Source of the DNA: Pelosinus baikalensis
GTDB taxonomy: Bacteria > Bacillota > Negativicutes > DSM-13327
Length of the DNA stretch: 64,000 nucleotides
Reading direction: 5' to 3'
Assembly (NCBI RefSeq): GCF_020819555.1
Contig: NZ_JAJHJB010000021.1
Coordinates: 1-64,000, forward strand
Part shown: positions 43,219-52,940 of the stretch, piece after piece
Layout of the letters: each line of letters begins with the position of its first letter
Numbering within the stretch: the stretch's first letter is position 1
Translations under genes and position numbers: made by a program
The notes under the pieces: model-generated
The model's input: the letters and a program-made list of their open reading frames with translations, nothing else
Database searches by the model: none
What the model was told of the DNA's origin: nothing

Positions 43219-44814
43219 TTAGACCTTGCTCTTTTTTATTATCGAAATTGCGGAATTAATGCCGTCAAGTGCGGCACTCATGATACCACCAGCATAGCCG
43301 GCACCCTCCCCAATCGGATATAACCCTTTCGTATTTAACGACTGATAGTCACTGCCACGCAAGATTCGAACTGGAGCTGAGGTTCTCGTTTCTACCCCAA
43401 TCATAACCACCTCCGGACTGGCAAAACCTTTAATTTTACGTTCAAAATCTGGCAATGCTTGTGCAAGGGTATTGGTTACAAAATCAGGCAAGCATTGGCG
43501 CAAGTCCGCTGCCTGTACTCCCGGCTTATAGCTAGGCTTCGTTGCAAAAGCGGTACTGCCAGTTGTCCCTGCAAGAAAATCACCTACAGTCTGCAAAGGA
43601 GCATGATAATTGCTGCCGCCACAGACAAAAGCCAATTGCTCATATTTACGCTGAAAATTGATACCGCCTAAGACTTCGCCACCAAAATCCTCCGGCGTTA
43701 CATTGACCACCAAAGCGCTGTTAGCCACTCCTGAAGCCCTTTTGTACAAACTCATACCATTGGTCACCACTCCTCCAATTTCAGAGGAAGCAGCCACTAC
43801 CAGACCGCCTGGACACATGCAAAAAGAATAGGCCGTACGACCAGTGTCTTTTGCATGATAGACAAGAGCATAATCCGCTGCCTTTAGCTGCGGATGTCCT
43901 GCCGATATGCCATATTGAGATGTATCAATCACTTCTTGGGGATGTTCAATTCGTACCCCCATGGAGAAGGCTTTTGCCTCCATGGCCACTCCTTGCTTGT
44001 GCAGCATCTCATAGGTATCCCGAGCGCTGTGCCCAATAGCAAATAGGGCTGCGCAGCAGGGTATGTAAGTAGTCCCATTGACAACTATACCTTTTAGCTT
44101 TCCTTCTTTTACGTCAATATCGGTAACCTTGGATTCAAATTCCACTCGCCCACCTAAAGCAATAATCTCTTGCCTGATGGATTTTACGATTTCACGCAGT
44201 TTGTCTGTACCAATATGGGGCTTATGCAAATAGGCGATTTCTTCTGGTGCTCCGGCCTTAATCAAAATATCCAGAACTTGGCGCATGAGAGGATCATTGA
44301 CGCGAGTGGTCAGCTTACCATCAGAAAAGGTACCTGCCCCCCCTTCGCCAAACTGCACATTGGAAATGGCATCAAATTGCCCCGTCTGCCAAAACATACT
44401 TACATCCCGGGTTCGCTGCTCAATATTTCGTCCCCGTTCTAATAAAATTGGCTTATAACCATGCTGCGCCAAGGTCAAGGCTGCCAGCATACCAGCAGGT
44501 CCAAAACCAATCACAACTGGGGGGTGTTCTAATGTATTCTGCCCTTGTACAATCACTTCTGGCACATATTCCTTGGCTACAGATATATCCTTATCACCTT
44601 TCAAATGCGACAGTACTTGGCCTTCGGGTATTGCAACCTTCACATCCAGAGTGTAAACAAAACTAATATTACTTTTTCGACGAGCGTCTAAAGCCCGACG
44701 TACAATGACCACCTCAAGCACAGCTTGGGGTGGTATTTTAAGCCTTTTTGCTGCCAACTTATTTAAAGATGTCTCATTGTCTAGCAGCACCCGCATATTA
44801 ATGATCCGTAACAA
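43219..44814 (-). CDS. FAD-dependent dehydrogenase (COG2509-like)
   Basis: The 531-residue protein has a dinucleotide motif GFGPAGMLAALTLAQHG (residues about 104-120), an FAD signature region (GEGGAGTFSDGKLTTRV), and ends with the FAD-binding IGEGAGYAGGIMSAALDG. Its N-terminal 90 residues form a small separate domain. These uncharacterised dehydrogenases are found near glmM in several Firmicutes. TTG 44812-44814 with AAGGAG nine bases upstream is the likely start; the in-frame ATG at 44796 has no site. Its role in this cluster is unknown. Confidence 0.85.
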   Translation of the reverse strand: MLRIINMRVLLDNETSLNKLAAKRLKIPPQAVLEVVIVRRALDARRKSNISFVYTLDVKVAIPEGQVLSHLKGDKDISVAKEYVPEVIVQGQNTLEHPPVVIGFGPAGMLAALTLAQHGYKPILLERGRNIEQRTRDVSMFWQTGQFDAISNVQFGEGGAGTFSDGKLTTRVNDPLMRQVLDILIKAGAPEEIAYLHKPHIGTDKLREIVKSIRQEIIALGGRVEFESKVTDIDVKEGKLKGIVVNGTTYIPCCAALFAIGHSARDTYEMLHKQGVAMEAKAFSMGVRIEHPQEVIDTSQYGISAGHPQLKAADYALVYHAKDTGRTAYSFCMCPGGLVVAASSEIGGVVTNGMSLYKRASGVANSALVVNVTPEDFGGEVLGGINFQRKYEQLAFVCGGSNYHAPLQTVGDFLAGTTGSTAFATKPSYKPGVQAADLRQCLPDFVTNTLAQALPDFERKIKGFASPEVVMIGVETRTSAPVRILRGSDYQSLNTKGLYPIGEGAGYAGGIMSAALDGINSAISIIKKSKV

Positions 44815-44847
44815 CGATTTTCGCTCCTTCGCATTGCCATATTTCTA

Positions 44848-45771
44848 TCATTGCTGTTTGATTACAGTAATATTCACTTTTATAGTGTTTCTACTATAGG
44901 TAACGCCTTCTCGAACCTGCAGTTTTCCTTCCACTTCCACATCTTTATCAATTCCATCCAAGCTAATCGGTTCGGTATAAACTGCATCAATTTGGTCTAT
45001 GATTTGGCGGTTACCGCTGACCTCTATTTTATTTGGGTTCGTAAGAATTTGCTTTAGCGCAACATCTTTTGCTAACTGTCCTGTGATATTCGGTTTAATA
45101 TCAACAGTCTTTTTAACGACACTGGGGACAAAGAATAAAGAAACGTACATACTATTGGGCTTCATTTGCAGGCCTTCTCCTACGCCCTTACCATTGTGAT
45201 CTAACAACTTCAAGGGAACCCCTAAAGTGAAATCCGCGCTTTTTCCTGCCACGTCTACATAGGCTACAGCTTTAGCCGCTGTCTCTAATAGACCTTTTGG
45301 TCCCACCACAACGACATTCTGAGAGCTGTAGGTTATTTTGTCTACGATGATATCAGCAGGTGGTGCACCACTTAATTTCACTTCCACGGGAACCTGCCGG
45401 CTGACAATACTGTCTAAGTGAAAAGTAATAGGATCAGGGCTTACTTCCACCACTTCAATACTTGTGGGAATCGTGGTATGCACTTTGGCGGTATTAACGC
45501 CTTCTGATAAACCTTTTAAATCAACGTATGTCTTGATATCTTGTTTCGCAAGTCCGGCAATAATCGTCCTTGGCCCTCGTACTCTGATTCGAACCGAGTC
45601 AGGAACATCCACAGCTACAACGGTACTGGAAAGATTGCGTACTTCCAGAGGAATCTCCATATTAATTTCTACAGGAGGATTTTGTTCATTCATTACATAA
45701 ACCCATAAAATAATTGCACAAATGAGCGCTATAATTTTTGCTGTCATATTTTTCTTTGGAAGTCTATCCAT
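44848..45771 (-). CDS. cdaR: CdaA regulatory protein (YbbR-domain)
   Basis: The 307-residue protein has one N-terminal membrane helix (residues about 9-26, ending VYVMNEQNPP) and three or four YbbR repeats outside the cytoplasm, each with a pattern like PVEVKLSG or DIKPNITG. It binds CdaA and tunes c-di-AMP synthesis. Its start overlaps the cdaA stop by one base. Bacillus CdaR usually has four repeats and is longer; this protein may have lost one. Confidence 0.9.
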   Translation of the reverse strand: MDRLPKKNMTAKIIALICAIILWVYVMNEQNPPVEINMEIPLEVRNLSSTVVAVDVPDSVRIRVRGPRTIIAGLAKQDIKTYVDLKGLSEGVNTAKVHTTIPTSIEVVEVSPDPITFHLDSIVSRQVPVEVKLSGAPPADIIVDKITYSSQNVVVVGPKGLLETAAKAVAYVDVAGKSADFTLGVPLKLLDHNGKGVGEGLQMKPNSMYVSLFFVPSVVKKTVDIKPNITGQLAKDVALKQILTNPNKIEVSGNRQIIDQIDAVYTEPISLDGIDKDVEVEGKLQVREGVTYSRNTIKVNITVIKQQ

Positions 45772-46589
45772 TATGAATACTGCCTCCAGTTCAAGAAGTT
45801 GCCGAAGGTGTGATTTTTACTGGTAAACAACGGACGTATTTTTTCTTTTAATGACTCTGCATCCAGATCTCGTACCAGTCTCCCACCTCGGGCTAGGGAA
45901 ATAATTCCTGTTTCTTCACTCACAATCACCACTGCAGCATCTGACTGCTCCGTAATACCAATCGCGGCTCTGTGTCTTGTACCCAATTCTTTATTCAAAC
46001 TTCGATCTTCCGTCAATGGCAGTAAACAGCCTGCTGCCATAATTCGACTTCCCCTTAAGATGGCTGCCCCATCATGCATAGGGGTATTAGGAATAAAAAT
46101 ATTAATTAAAAACTCATTGGAAACAAGACCATCTACTTTGATCCCGGTTTCAATATAATCACTAAGACCGGTTTCACGTTCTAGTACAATAAGAGCGCCA
46201 ATTTTATTTTTAGCTAGCACAGCTACAGCTTTTCCTAGTTCATCTAATAGACTTTCTTGTTCCTGTTCATCCAAAAACACACTTTTCTTGAATAAATTTC
46301 CTCGACCTAATTGTTCTAAGGCACGTCTAAGCTCTGGCTGAAAAACAATCGGCAAGGCTACCAAAACAACTGTCATGGTTTTGTTCAGCAACCAATTAAT
46401 TACATTAAGTCCCAGCCACTTACTGATAACTGTGGCAATTAAAAGCACAATCAGTCCTTTCAGTAAAGCCAGGGCTCTTGTGTCGCGGATCATGACATAC
46501 AGCTTATACAAAACAAAAGCCACTATGACCATATCCAGAAGATCTAATAAACTAATCGTAGAGATAATTCCTTGAATTTGTAGCAACAT
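45771..46589 (-). CDS. cdaA: Diadenylate cyclase CdaA
   Basis: The 272-residue protein has three N-terminal membrane helices and a DAC domain with the active-site motifs MHDGAAIL and GTRHRAAIGI. It makes c-di-AMP from two ATP. It is the first gene of the cdaA-cdaR-FAD-glmM-glmS series and lies downstream of a terminator for ilvE. Confidence 0.95.
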   Translation of the reverse strand: MLLQIQGIISTISLLDLLDMVIVAFVLYKLYVMIRDTRALALLKGLIVLLIATVISKWLGLNVINWLLNKTMTVVLVALPIVFQPELRRALEQLGRGNLFKKSVFLDEQEQESLLDELGKAVAVLAKNKIGALIVLERETGLSDYIETGIKVDGLVSNEFLINIFIPNTPMHDGAAILRGSRIMAAGCLLPLTEDRSLNKELGTRHRAAIGITEQSDAAVVIVSEETGIISLARGGRLVRDLDAESLKEKIRPLFTSKNHTFGNFLNWRQYS

Positions 46590-46693
46590 ACGCCAAACTC
46601 CTCATCATAATCGTAAGAATAATAACAATAAATATTAATTTATTCTACCCAATATTACGGAAAACCTTTAATATTTCCCCTTATAAATAAAAA

Positions 46694-46723
46694 AATAATA
46701 CCTCAGGGTGTCAGAGGTATTAT
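46694..46723 (-). terminator. Terminator after ilvE
   Basis: AATAATACCTC, loop, GAGGTATTATT (46694-46704, 46713-46723) followed on the minus strand by a long T run. Confidence 0.88.
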
Positions 46724-46749
46724 TTTGGACATTTTTTTTAATTTTTAAT

Positions 46750-47823
46750 CTATAATTTGGTTACTTCGTCAACCCAGCCTAAGGTATCTTCCACTTTACC
46801 ATATTGTATGTCTGTCACAGTATCAAATAACTTTTTGGCAAAGTCTCCTGTCTGATTCTGATTAATAATAATCTTTTTGCCTTTCCAGGACAATTCTCCA
46901 ACAGGAGAAATCACAGCTGCCGTTCCTGTACCAAAAACTTCTTCCAGCTGCCCCTTCTCGTGAGCTGCAAAGACTTCTTCCACCGAAATACGACGTTCTG
47001 AAACTTTTACACCCCATGCCTTCGCCAATTCTAATACGGTTCTTCTTGTCATGCCGCCTAAAATGCTGCCGACTAAATCAGGAGTAATCAATTCTCCGTT
47101 GATTTTGAAGAAAATATTCATGGTACCGACTTCTTCAATGTATTTGCGTTCTACAGCATCGAGCCACAATACTTGAGCAAAGCCCTCTTTTTTAGCTTCT
47201 TCTTGCGCTCTTAAGCTCAGCGCATAATTGGCAGGAGTTTTTGCTTCTCCTAAACCGCCTAACGTAGCACGTACATATTTGTCTTCCACTTTAATGCTTA
47301 CAGGATTGAACCCTGCAGCATAGTAAGCACCTACTGGTGATAATAAGATAAATAATTTATAGGTATCCGATACTTTTACCCCTATATAAGGATCGGTAGC
47401 AATAATAAAAGGTCTGATATACAGGGCTGTACCTACTTTTGTTGGTACCCATGCTTTATCTACTTCAATTACCTTTTTTAAACCTTCGGTCACCACATCT
47501 ATATCAATATTCGGAATACACAGAGCATCTGCAGAACGATTGAACCGTGCCAAATAATCTTTCGTGCGGAAAATAATAATCCGATCATCTTCCGTACGAA
47601 AGGCTTTCATTCCTTCGAAGATAGCTTGCCCATAATGAAAAACCATTGCCGCCGGTAAAACAGAATATTCATTATAAGGAATAACTGCCGGATTGTGCCA
47701 CCCATTTTGAGGATCATAATCCATCGTAAACATATGATCGGTAAAATATTTGCCAAACCCTAGCTGTTCCTCAGGTGGCATTATCCCAAGTGTATTGCTT
47801 TTTGTAAATGCGATTTCAGTCAT
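46750..47823 (-). CDS. ilvE: Branched-chain amino acid aminotransferase
   Basis: The 357-residue fold-type IV PLP enzyme has the BCAT pattern: FHYGQAIFEGMKAFR, GTALYIRPF, the likely PLP-Lys segment GLGEAKTPANYALS and FGTGTAAVISPVG. It performs the last step of Leu/Ile/Val synthesis. ATG 47821-47823 with GGAGG nine bases upstream gives the correct N-terminus. A hairpin with a T tract lies just 26 bases upstream of the ATG, so expression may be controlled by termination. Confidence 0.95.
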   Translation of the reverse strand: MTEIAFTKSNTLGIMPPEEQLGFGKYFTDHMFTMDYDPQNGWHNPAVIPYNEYSVLPAAMVFHYGQAIFEGMKAFRTEDDRIIIFRTKDYLARFNRSADALCIPNIDIDVVTEGLKKVIEVDKAWVPTKVGTALYIRPFIIATDPYIGVKVSDTYKLFILLSPVGAYYAAGFNPVSIKVEDKYVRATLGGLGEAKTPANYALSLRAQEEAKKEGFAQVLWLDAVERKYIEEVGTMNIFFKINGELITPDLVGSILGGMTRRTVLELAKAWGVKVSERRISVEEVFAAHEKGQLEEVFGTGTAAVISPVGELSWKGKKIIINQNQTGDFAKKLFDTVTDIQYGKVEDTLGWVDEVTKL

Positions 47824-47849
47824 AGTAGAGTGCCTCCTTATCATTTAAG

Positions 47850-47897
47850 AAAAACGCTGGTAGTCCTTTTACCACAAAAACGCATAGGACTACCAGC
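47850..47897 (-). terminator. Terminator/attenuator between argH and ilvE
   Basis: On the minus strand GCTGGTAGTCCT pairs with AGGACTACCAGC (47886-47897 with 47856-47867), followed by CGTTTTTCTT. It ends 27 bases before the ilvE ATG, unusually close for a plain argH terminator. A Leu/Val-rich 42-codon frame (47816-47944) runs through it. Confidence 0.75.
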
Positions 47898-48062
47898 ATA
47901 CTCTGCGCCTTTGCAGTTTCATTGAAGAAAGATCTCACAAACATCAACTTTTTAATGCAACAGGCAGACCCTTAGTCGTCTTAATAGGAATTAAGAAAGC
48001 GGCTGCTTTCTTCCTCCAAAAACGCTTTACAGGGTCTGCTAAATTGCTCTAATTTATGGTTA

Positions 48063-49478
48063 TTATATATTGCCTTTTGTATACATGTCAAGTACACTTT
48101 GTTGCTTCGTCAAGATATCTTGAGCTACCGTAAATTGCTGTTTTACTCCAGTGGACGAAGTTCCGCCATAAGAATTCCGAGCATCCACACAAGTTTCCAC
48201 TTTTATGGCTTCAAGAATATCAGTTTCAAACAGAGGGGAAAATTCTTTAAACTCAGCTAAGGATAAGTCCATCAGCCACTTATTAGTACCTAAGCAATAG
48301 GCCACTGATTTTCCTACGACTTCATGAGCCTGACGGAAAGGCAAGCCTTTTTTCACCAGATAATCGGCCATATCCGTAGCGTTGGAAAAATCATTACGTA
48401 CCGCGGAGCCCATAACTTCTTCATTTACTTTCATTGCTCTTAGCATCGAGGCATAAACACTTAAACTAAATTTTAATGTATCAATGGTATCAAACATACC
48501 TTCTTTGTCTTCCTGCAAGTCCTTATTATAGGCCAATGGCAACCCTTTGGCTGTGGTCAATAAGGCCATTAAATGACCAAAAACCCGCCCGGTTTTCCCA
48601 CGGACCAATTCTGCCACATCGGGGTTCTTCTTCTGCGGCATAATGCTAGAGCCAGTACAATGACTGTCATCTAATTCAATAAAGGAAAACTCTGTTGAAG
48701 ACCATAAAATAATCTCTTCACTGATTCGGCTAAGGTGCATCATGAGAATCGAGGCAAAGGATAAGAACTCTAAAATATAGTCTCGATCACTTACTGCATC
48801 CATACTATTTTCATATACTTGACTAAAATTAAGCTGCTCTGCCACAAAGTGCCTATCAATGGGAAAAGTAGTACCAGCCAACGCTCCTGCTCCTAATGGC
48901 AGAATGTCTGTTCCTTCCCATACACCTTTTAGTCGTCTAAAGTCACGGGTTAACATGGAAAAGTACGCCATCATATGATGAGAGAAAAGAATAGGCTGTG
49001 CCCTTTGCAGGTGAGTATAGCCAGGCATAACCACACCTTGGTATTTTTGCGCCACGTCTACAATGGCCTGCTGCAAATCTTGCAGTAAGGTACCGATCGC
49101 TGCAATTTCGTGCTTCAAATACATATGGGTATCTAAGGCAACTTGGTCATTACGGCTGCGAGCGGTATGAAGTTTTCCTCCCACCGATCCGATGCGTTCT
49201 GTTAAGCGTTTTTCAATATTCATATGGATGTCTTCCAAGGAAATTTCGAAACTAAAATTACCAGCTTCAATATCTGTTAATATGGTTTTAAGTCCTTCAA
49301 TAATCGTATCTGCTTCTTCCTTGGCAATAATGCCGCACTTGGCCAGCATCGCAGCATGAGCAATGCTCCCTGCAATATCTTCTGCGTACATACGCTTATC
49401 AAAAGAAATGGAGGAGGTAAATTCCTCCACCATTACATCTGTATTTTTGGCAAATCTACCGCCCCATAACTTACTCAT
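48063..49478 (-). CDS. argH: Argininosuccinate lyase
   Basis: The 471-residue protein has the fumarase/lyase superfamily signature GSSIMPQKKNPD and the N-terminal LWGGRFAKNTD. It splits argininosuccinate to arginine and fumarate. It overlaps the argG stop by four bases and is the last gene of the argCJBDFGH cluster. Confidence 0.97.
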   Translation of the reverse strand: MSKLWGGRFAKNTDVMVEEFTSSISFDKRMYAEDIAGSIAHAAMLAKCGIIAKEEADTIIEGLKTILTDIEAGNFSFEISLEDIHMNIEKRLTERIGSVGGKLHTARSRNDQVALDTHMYLKHEIAAIGTLLQDLQQAIVDVAQKYQGVVMPGYTHLQRAQPILFSHHMMAYFSMLTRDFRRLKGVWEGTDILPLGAGALAGTTFPIDRHFVAEQLNFSQVYENSMDAVSDRDYILEFLSFASILMMHLSRISEEIILWSSTEFSFIELDDSHCTGSSIMPQKKNPDVAELVRGKTGRVFGHLMALLTTAKGLPLAYNKDLQEDKEGMFDTIDTLKFSLSVYASMLRAMKVNEEVMGSAVRNDFSNATDMADYLVKKGLPFRQAHEVVGKSVAYCLGTNKWLMDLSLAEFKEFSPLFETDILEAIKVETCVDARNSYGGTSSTGVKQQFTVAQDILTKQQSVLDMYTKGNI

Positions 49479-50689
49479 TTCTTTTCCGCCTCTTTCAGCA
49501 TTAGTGCTCTGACTTTTAATGGCAAGCCGAAAAGGTTAATAAATCCTTCTGCATCTTTCTGGTTATACACTTCATCACGACCAAAGGTTACGAATCCTTC
49601 ATGGTATAAAGAGTATGGAGATTTAGATCCAGCACTCATAATATTACCTTTGTATAATTTCAAACGAACCGTACCGGTTACCGTCTGCTGCGTGGAATCA
49701 ACAAATGAGTCCAAGGCTTCTTTTAATGGAGAAAACCACATGCCATCATATACAAGTTCTGCATAGCGGATCGCGACTTGTTCTTTATAATGCATCGTTG
49801 CCCGATCCAAGGTCAAATATTCTAATTCCCGATGTGCATAGTACAAAATAGATCCGCCTGGATTTTCATATACGCCGCGAGATTTCATGCCTACCAAACG
49901 ATTCTCTACGATATCTGTAATCCCGATACCATGCTGGGCACCAAGAATATTTAATTTCTCTAATAGTGCCACGGCGCCAAGTTTTTCACCATCAACGGCT
50001 ACTGGAATACCTTTCTCAAAGCAGATATCTACATAAACCGCTTTATCCGGTGCATTCTCAGGAGATTTTGATACCAGATATACATCATCCATTGGTTCAT
50101 TTGCTGGATTTTCTAAATCTGCACCTTCATGACTTAAATGCCAGATATTACGATCCATGCTGTAAGGACGGCTTTTTGCTACGGGAATGGGAATGTTGTG
50201 TTTTTCAGCATAATCAAAGGCATCTTCACGGGAACGAATATCCCAAAGTCTCCAAGGAGCAATAATTTTCAAATGAGGTGCTAATGCTTTTACGGTAAGT
50301 TCAAAACGTACTTGGTCGTTACCTTTACCTGTCGCACCATGGGCGATGGCATCTGCCCCTTCTTTTTCCGCAATGGCGACTAAGGCTTTCGCAATAATCG
50401 GTCTCGCAAAAGAAGTACCTAACAAATATTTCCCTTCATATACAGCACCAGCCTTCAAAGTAGGCCAAACATAACTTTCCACAAACTCTTGTTTTAAATC
50501 TTCGATATATACTTTACTGGCTCCAGATTTAAGGGCCTTATCGTGAACAGGTGCTAATTCATCCCCTTGACCGACATCCGCACACATAGCAATTACTTCG
50601 CAGTTATAGTTTTCTTTCAGCCACGGAATAATAACTGAAGTATCCAATCCTCCAGAATAGGCCAATACTACTTTTTTAATTTCACTCAT
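49475..50689 (-). CDS. argG: Argininosuccinate synthase
   Basis: The 404-residue protein has the ATP-pyrophosphatase P-loop (AYSGGLDTSVIIPW), GATGKGNDQVRFE and the substrate-binding GREV-like elements. It joins citrulline and aspartate with ATP. It lies 28 bases after argF, with a 4-base overlap into argH. Confidence 0.97.
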   Translation of the reverse strand: MSEIKKVVLAYSGGLDTSVIIPWLKENYNCEVIAMCADVGQGDELAPVHDKALKSGASKVYIEDLKQEFVESYVWPTLKAGAVYEGKYLLGTSFARPIIAKALVAIAEKEGADAIAHGATGKGNDQVRFELTVKALAPHLKIIAPWRLWDIRSREDAFDYAEKHNIPIPVAKSRPYSMDRNIWHLSHEGADLENPANEPMDDVYLVSKSPENAPDKAVYVDICFEKGIPVAVDGEKLGAVALLEKLNILGAQHGIGITDIVENRLVGMKSRGVYENPGGSILYYAHRELEYLTLDRATMHYKEQVAIRYAELVYDGMWFSPLKEALDSFVDSTQQTVTGTVRLKLYKGNIMSAGSKSPYSLYHEGFVTFGRDEVYNQKDAEGFINLFGLPLKVRALMLKEAEKK

Positions 50690-50717
50690 CTTTGTAATCC
50701 CCCTTATGTAACATTTT

Positions 50718-51665
50718 CTATTTTCCCATTAATAATACCATAATTGCTTTTTGTACATGCAAACGATTTTCTGCCTGATCGAAGACAACAGATTGCTTGC
50801 TTTCCAGAACTTCCTCCGTAATTTCTTCTCCTCTATGGGCTGGCAGGCAGTGTAAAACGATGGCATCTTTTTTGGCAACATTCATTACGTTTTGATTGAT
50901 CTGGTAATTGACAAATACTTCTCGTCTGTCTTCTTGTTCGATCTCCTTGCCCATACTTGCCCATACATCGGTATACAACACATCTGCATCTTTAGCAGCT
51001 TCAAGAGGATCTTCACACAATACAATCTTACTGCCAGTCTCGGCTGCAACGGTTAAAGCCTCCGCTACAATAGCAGCATCTGGTTCATAACCTTTTGGTG
51101 TAGCAATGGAAATATCCATACCGACTTTTGCACAAGCCTGCAACAAGGAATTTACCATGTTGTTGCCGTCACCAATATAAACCATCTTTAACCCTTGCAG
51201 CCTTCCTTTATGTTCTAAGACCGTGAATATATCTGTTAACGCTTGGCAAGGATGCATCAAATCTGTGAGAGCATTAATCACTGGTATCGTAGCAAACTGA
51301 GCCAGTTCGATCACTTCATCATGGGAAAAAGTGCGAATCATGATGCCATCTACATACCGTGATAATACACGGGCAGTATCTTTGACAGGTTCCCCTCGGC
51401 CAATTTGCATATCATTGGCATTTAGAAATAACGCTGCACCGCCTAGCTGCCACATACCTACTTCAAAAGAGACTCTGGTACGGGTCGATGCTTTTTGAAA
51501 GATCATTCCCAGCGTTTTTCCTTTTAGCAAATGATGTTGTTCACCGTTTTTCAACTGTGTTTTTAGCGTTTTAGCCAAGTCCAATATGTCATTGATTTCT
51601 TTTGTCGACAAATCATGAATAGATAATAAATCCTTCACCTCTATACCCACAACAATAACCCCCAT
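50718..51665 (-). CDS. argF: Ornithine carbamoyltransferase
   Basis: The 315-residue protein has the carbamoyl-phosphate motif KASTRTRVSFE and the ornithine/catalytic HCLPAHRGEE. It makes citrulline. The start is uncertain: ATG 51665 adds a few residues (MGVIVVGIE) before the usual KDLLSIHDLS; a GTG a few codons later would also fit. A tiny frame with ATG at about 51669 overlaps the start. Confidence 0.95.
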   Translation of the reverse strand: MGVIVVGIEVKDLLSIHDLSTKEINDILDLAKTLKTQLKNGEQHHLLKGKTLGMIFQKASTRTRVSFEVGMWQLGGAALFLNANDMQIGRGEPVKDTARVLSRYVDGIMIRTFSHDEVIELAQFATIPVINALTDLMHPCQALTDIFTVLEHKGRLQGLKMVYIGDGNNMVNSLLQACAKVGMDISIATPKGYEPDAAIVAEALTVAAETGSKIVLCEDPLEAAKDADVLYTDVWASMGKEIEQEDRREVFVNYQINQNVMNVAKKDAIVLHCLPAHRGEEITEEVLESKQSVVFDQAENRLHVQKAIMVLLMGK

Positions 51666-51706
51666 ACATAGTTATATCATCCTTGCAATATAACTTTCTT
51701 TTATTC

Positions 51707-52897
51707 TTATATTTCAGCCAGCACTGCATCCAGCACAGCCAATACTTCATCCACATGAGCACGCTCAATGGTAAGCGGTGGAACAAATCGTAATACATCA
51801 CCTGCGGTGCAGTTGATAATCACACCTTTTGCCAAACAAGCATTTACAATATCTCTGCCGGGAAGAGTTAACTGCACCCCGAGCATCAGACCTTTACCAC
51901 GTACCTGGGTAATTAACTTAGGATACTTAGCTTGTAAGACTAGCAAGCCTTTTGCAAAGTAGTTTCCTAATTTTTTGGCATTTGCCAGCAATCCTTCTTC
52001 CTTAATCGCCAATAGTACAGCATTAGCAGCCGCACAAGCCAGTGGATTACCGCCAAAGGTGGAACCATGGTCACCGCTGGTAAAAACAGAAGCTACTTTA
52101 TCACTGGCAATAAACGCACCAATGGGCACGCCGCCTCCTAATCCTTTTGCTAATGTGACGATATCAGGGACAATGCCATATTGCTCATAAGCAAACATCG
52201 TACCAGTACGTCCCATACCTGTTTGGATTTCATCGAGTATAAGCAGTATTTCCTTTTCATTACACAACTGGCGTACTTGCTGTAAATACGTTTCATCCGG
52301 CATGTTGATGCCGCCTTCCCCTTGAATGGGTTCAAGAAGAATCGCACAAGTTTTTTCCGTTACAGCAGCTTTAAGAGCCTCTATATCATTAAAAGGCACA
52401 TAGTTAAAGCCACCAGGCAGAGGTTCGTACCCTTTCTGATATTTAGGCTGGGCAGTGGCAGTAAGAGTCGCTAACGTTCGTCCATGAAAACAATGCTGAG
52501 CACTAATAATCTCGACTTTATCTGCATTTATTTTTTTTGCATACTTGCGAGCTAGTTTTATGGCGCCTTCATTGGCCTCGGCACCGCTGTTTGCCATAAA
52601 AACTTTCCCCAGACCACTGACTTTCGCTAAACTTTCCACCAATTTTGCCTGCACTTCTGTGTAGTATAAATTGGAGCAATGAATCAATTTTCCAGCCTGC
52701 TGGCTAATCGCTGCCACTAAGGCAGGATGCCCATGGCCTAGCACATTTACTGCAATACCAGCTAGAAAATCCAAGTACTTCTTACCGTCATTATCATACA
52801 CATACGGACCCTCACCGTGTGATAATGCAATGCTATAACGGGCAAATACCGGCATGTAATTGTCATCAACAGTTTGAATAATCTCTTGTGTTTTCAT
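51707..52897 (-). CDS. argD: Acetylornithine aminotransferase
   Basis: The 396-residue fold-type I PLP enzyme has the PLP Lys in TLAKGLGGGVPIGAF and the Asp in LILDEIQTGMGRTG. It converts N-acetylglutamate semialdehyde to N-acetylornithine. ATG 52895-52897 follows GGAGG and gives the normal N-terminus (MKTQEIIQTVDDNYMPVF); the frame to 52936 is an over-extension. Confidence 0.96.
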   Translation of the reverse strand: MKTQEIIQTVDDNYMPVFARYSIALSHGEGPYVYDNDGKKYLDFLAGIAVNVLGHGHPALVAAISQQAGKLIHCSNLYYTEVQAKLVESLAKVSGLGKVFMANSGAEANEGAIKLARKYAKKINADKVEIISAQHCFHGRTLATLTATAQPKYQKGYEPLPGGFNYVPFNDIEALKAAVTEKTCAILLEPIQGEGGINMPDETYLQQVRQLCNEKEILLILDEIQTGMGRTGTMFAYEQYGIVPDIVTLAKGLGGGVPIGAFIASDKVASVFTSGDHGSTFGGNPLACAAANAVLLAIKEEGLLANAKKLGNYFAKGLLVLQAKYPKLITQVRGKGLMLGVQLTLPGRDIVNACLAKGVIINCTAGDVLRFVPPLTIERAHVDEVLAVLDAVLAEI

Positions 52898-52940
52898 ATC
52901 GTTACGTCCTCCTTCATGTAAAATTTTTTCAAACACCCTT

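Noticed and set aside
47900..48060. T-box riboswitch for ilvE
   Set aside because: No T-box consensus (AGGGTGG-like) and no specifier-loop pattern was found; only plain hairpins.
51613..51801. Arginine leader peptide before argF
   Set aside because: The short frame overlaps the argD end and argF start but has only one Arg codon before its stop and no terminator follows.
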